Assembly: GCA_013375355.1 (NCBI GenBank)
Contig: JABXJV010000294.1
Span: 1 to 8,036, forward strand
DNA length: 8,036 nucleotides
Direction: 5' to 3'
DNA from: Candidatus Helarchaeota archaeon
GTDB lineage: Archaea > Asgardarchaeota > Lokiarchaeia > Helarchaeales > JABXJV01
The notes beneath the pieces are model-generated. The model was not told the origin of the DNA. It ran no database searches and saw nothing but the letters and a program-made list of their open reading frames with translations. Position 1 is the first letter of the stretch, and every line of letters starts with the position of its first letter. Both the position numbers and the translations under genes were made by a program. Shown here piece after piece: positions 6,250-8,036 of the stretch.

Positions 6250-7065
6250 TTAACTTTCTAAGGGAAATGAATAATAAAGAATCGCTGACATTATCACAGC
6301 AGCTATTGCAGATAATCCAAAAAATAACAAATCATTGACTTTTAAAATGTCTATTAAATTAACAATGATAAAATTTGCAGTTCCTGTTACACCATTGGCA
6401 ATACAAGGCCAATAAATGCTATTTGATTTTTCTCTAAACCAACTATAAAGAAATCTTGTAGGGATTAAATATGATAAGAAAATTATAAAAAATATAATTG
6501 ATTTCTCAAAAGTCAGATTTATATTAGAAAACCATAAGAAATAAGGAATATACCAAATAAACCAAGCAACTGCGATTACAATATTCTTTTTTATGAAATT
6601 TTTCATCGGAATAAAACTATAAAACCAACCAGACCACGCTGATTCTTCATAAAGTGCTAAAAGAAGCATGTAAAAAAACATTAAAATGGCAGAAAGAAAA
6701 ATAATTCCTGGATCATTGATAAAGGATAAATTTAACCCAAAAAAACCCACATAAATTTGTAGTACTAAAATAATTAAAAAATAAATGAATAACATTGATA
6801 ACATAAGAGAATTAGGGGCTTTCTTTAATTCCGAATAATTAATAAACCCAATTTTTTTTGGTGGAAGGCTATCTAATAAAGTAAAAATTAAAGTTATTAT
6901 AAAAGGACCAAGGAAAAGAAATATTGTAGTGTCAAACAATATAATATTTCTCAGTGTTGTAAACCATAAAAATCCGTAAATCCAAGCCCATGCCAAAATT
7001 AAAGTAATATATGTGTAGATTTTTTTATTTGATGGGAAATCATTACTTAAATCACTATTATTCAA
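6250..7065 (-). CDS. CPBP-family (CAAX protease/Abi) membrane protein, probably catalytically degenerate
   Basis: A 271-residue multi-pass membrane protein with about 7-8 hydrophobic segments (from about 17-37, 45-63, 87-108, 121-140, 160-178, 187-205, 228-240 and 247-266). Y139-E140-E141-S-A-W144-S145-G146-W matches the E-E-x-x-x-R motif of CPBP intramembrane proteases, but Arg is Ser145. In the second motif (usually W-H-x-P) the sequence is W171-Y172-I-P174, so His is replaced by Tyr. In the third (His-x-x-x-Asn type) the region WPCIANGVTG (219-228) has Asn in place of His. Only the glutamate pair remains, so protease activity is unlikely. Its place between the PDGLE gene (18-base gap) and cbiQ (31-base gap) suggests a role with the transporter, perhaps structural or regulatory; that is inference. 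The start is TTG behind a strong GGTGA; in-frame stops lie just upstream and the next Met is residue 88. Confidence 0.78.
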   Translation of the reverse strand: MNNSDLSNDFPSNKKIYTYITLILAWAWIYGFLWFTTLRNIILFDTTIFLFLGPFIITLIFTLLDSLPPKKIGFINYSELKKAPNSLMLSMLFIYFLIILVLQIYVGFFGLNLSFINDPGIIFLSAILMFFYMLLLALYEESAWSGWFYSFIPMKNFIKKNIVIAVAWFIWYIPYFLWFSNINLTFEKSIIFFIIFLSYLIPTRFLYSWFREKSNSIYWPCIANGVTGTANFIIVNLIDILKVNDLLFFGLSAIAAVIMSAILYYSFPLES

Positions 7066-7069
7066 TTTT

Positions 7070-7074
7070 TCACC
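7070..7074 (-). promoter_or_regulatory. Shine-Dalgarno site (GGTGA) supporting TTG start at 7065
   Basis: On the minus strand GGTGA stands 4 bases before TTG 7065. An in-frame TAA at 7083-7081 closes the frame upstream, and no ATG or GTG start lies between, so TTG is the likely initiator of the CPBP-like gene. Confidence 0.7.
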
Positions 7075-7083
7075 ACTAAATTA

Positions 7084-7875
7084 TTATAAATCAAATCCAA
7101 CTGAATAACCAATTTCACTACCAGCTTGTTCGAAAGTAAATTTTATGATTTCAACTTCAACTTCTGCTGTAAATATACTTAAATTATCAAAAATTTCTAA
7201 AGAATAAGTTTCTCCTTCGGTTGGTGCCAATTCAATAATGAGAAATGTTTCATCCTTTGAAAATGAAATAATATAACTTAATCCATTGGCAGTATAATAA
7301 GTAGTTGAAATTATATAGCCAATCTCATCAGACTCGGTAGTTATTTCGATGGTATGAGAAAATCCAACAGCTGAAAATTCTATTGAAACCATTGTTGTTC
7401 CATTTGATGTTTCTACACCAATTTTTTTACCATCAAGTGAAGCAGATTCCATACTAAATGATAAAATATTATCTTGGTTAATTGCAACTGAACTCTTCCA
7501 TTTAAGGCTACCAGCTGCTATTGCAAATGGGATCACTAGTAAAACAACTAATATTATGGCAAAAATGAAAAAAATAATAAATTTAGGTTGTCCTTTTATA
7601 TCTGGAATTTTTTTTACAAGATAAAATAATCCAATTGTAAGTGCGAATGCGAGTATTATTCCCAGTGGACCTATTATTAAATCTCCAAATGTGCCAAGAT
7701 CAATACCAGGCAACACACTAGCTTCTGGCTCACTTACTCGGGAATCTTCAAACGTAGCTTTTTCAAATCCATCAGGATTACCGCTAGGAAAAGGAAAACC
7801 GAGGAATGATAAAGGAATAATTGCTACTAGACAACCGATTATCAGAATTAATGCAATTAGCAGTTTTTTATTCAT
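7084..7875 (-). CDS. PDGLE-domain protein with extra membrane helix and beta-rich C-terminal domain
   Basis: A 263-residue membrane protein. Residues 1-90 are a PDGLE domain: helix at about 4-24, the diagnostic loop S31-G-N-P-D-G-F-E38 (PDGFE variant), a V-L-P-G turn (54-57), and a second helix at about 66-87. PDGLE proteins are accessory parts of cobalt/nickel ECF importers, where they take the place of CbiN next to CbiM. Unlike the usual stand-alone or CbiM-fused domain of about 90-110 residues, this protein continues with a third helix (about 98-122) and a 140-residue segment rich in alternating hydrophobic and polar residues (beta-like; cysteine-free, with few basic residues). From the helix count that part probably lies outside the membrane, on the side opposite both the N-terminus and the 88-97 linker. 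Its function is unknown. The ATG at 7875 overlaps the cbiM stop as ATGA, indicating translational coupling; 18 bases separate its stop from the CPBP-like start. Confidence 0.85.
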   Translation of the reverse strand: MNKKLLIALILIIGCLVAIIPLSFLGFPFPSGNPDGFEKATFEDSRVSEPEASVLPGIDLGTFGDLIIGPLGIILAFALTIGLFYLVKKIPDIKGQPKFIIFFIFAIILVVLLVIPFAIAAGSLKWKSSVAINQDNILSFSMESASLDGKKIGVETSNGTTMVSIEFSAVGFSHTIEITTESDEIGYIISTTYYTANGLSYIISFSKDETFLIIELAPTEGETYSLEIFDNLSIFTAEVEVEIIKFTFEQAGSEIGYSVGFDL

Positions 7876-8036
7876 TCAATCGATTCCAGATTCAAGTTAT
7901 TAAAAGTCAGTATTAAATCCGGTTTCGCTTTTATAATATATGCTAATACAGCCGCTGTAATTGCAGCTTCACCGATTCCTATAAAAATATAATAAATCAA
8001 CATTGGTAATAAAGAAACTTCTATTCCAACTACACC
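7872..8036 (-). CDS. cbiM: CbiM-type substrate-binding membrane component, C-terminal end
   Basis: The final 54 codons of a gene entering from the right edge; the frame is open from base 8036 to TGA at 7874-7872. The peptide has a hydrophobic helix with I-F-I-G-I-G-E-A-A-I-T-A-A-V-L-A followed by K-A-K-P-D-L, which is the characteristic last helix of CbiM/NikM (family pattern I-G-x-G-E-x-x-I-T-x-A-V, then ARPDLL-like). The N-terminal metal-binding Met-His residues are outside the window, so Co and Ni cannot be told apart. It overlaps the PDGLE gene by 4 bases (ATGA). The operon promoter, if cbiM is first, is also outside. Confidence 0.85.
   Translation of the reverse strand, partial: GVVGIEVSLLPMLIYYIFIGIGEAAITAAVLAYIIKAKPDLILTFNNLNLESIE

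Noticed and set aside
7066..7083. Separate promoter or riboswitch in front of the CPBP-like gene
   Set aside because: The gap is only 18 bases and is filled by the ribosome site; there is no room for a regulatory RNA.
7691..7903. Plus-strand open frame of 70 codons across the cbiM/PDGLE junction
   Set aside because: It is antisense to the PDGLE loop and the cbiM end, both recognised by family motifs; no ribosome site or domain supports it.

Overview
The window reads as an anaerobic, low-GC archaeon (roughly one third G+C by eye), most plausibly an Asgard/Lokiarchaeota-like lineage. This is inference. It rests on AT-rich TATA-like boxes placed close to start codons, GGTGA Shine-Dalgarno sites with TTG starts, a surface protein dense in N-glycosylation sequons, cysteine-rich iron-sulfur proteins of strict anaerobes and a CbiM/PDGLE-type metal transporter. 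No rRNA or other taxonomic marker is present, so the assignment is soft.

Plus strand, left half (1-2693): an iron-sulfur redox cluster. It opens with the C-terminal third of a ferredoxin-type protein. A complete tandem paralogue follows (winged helix, a Cys-rich domain with CxCCxCCC, and a 2[4Fe-4S] ferredoxin domain). Then comes a soluble double-cluster iron-sulfur protein related to epoxyqueuosine reductase (QueG) and reductive dehalogenases, a superfamily that uses a corrinoid cofactor. A T-rich tract ends this group.

Plus strand, middle (2795-4607): two independently promoted genes. One encodes a small Cys-rich putative metal-binding protein. The other encodes a membrane-anchored extracellular M23-type metallopeptidase with intact zinc motifs and 17 N-glycosylation sequons beyond its membrane segment.

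Minus strand, right half (8036 down to 4647): an operon for an energy-coupling-factor (ECF) importer of cobalt or nickel. In transcription order it holds cbiM (only the last 54 codons are in the window), a PDGLE-domain protein with an added membrane segment and beta-rich domain, a CPBP-type membrane protein that has lost most of the catalytic motif residues, cbiQ (T component) and cbiO (ATPase). Genes are separated by 31 nt or less, or overlap as ATGA. CbiM, CbiQ and CbiO, with PDGLE standing in for CbiN, make a complete transporter; the CPBP-like protein is the odd member.

A corrinoid theme may link the two halves: a QueG/RdhA-like enzyme would need cobalamin, and the operon could supply the cobalt. 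They are on opposite strands and separated by unrelated genes, so this is only a hypothesis. No IS element, CRISPR array, tRNA or rRNA was seen. No gene-free stretch exceeds about 110 bases.
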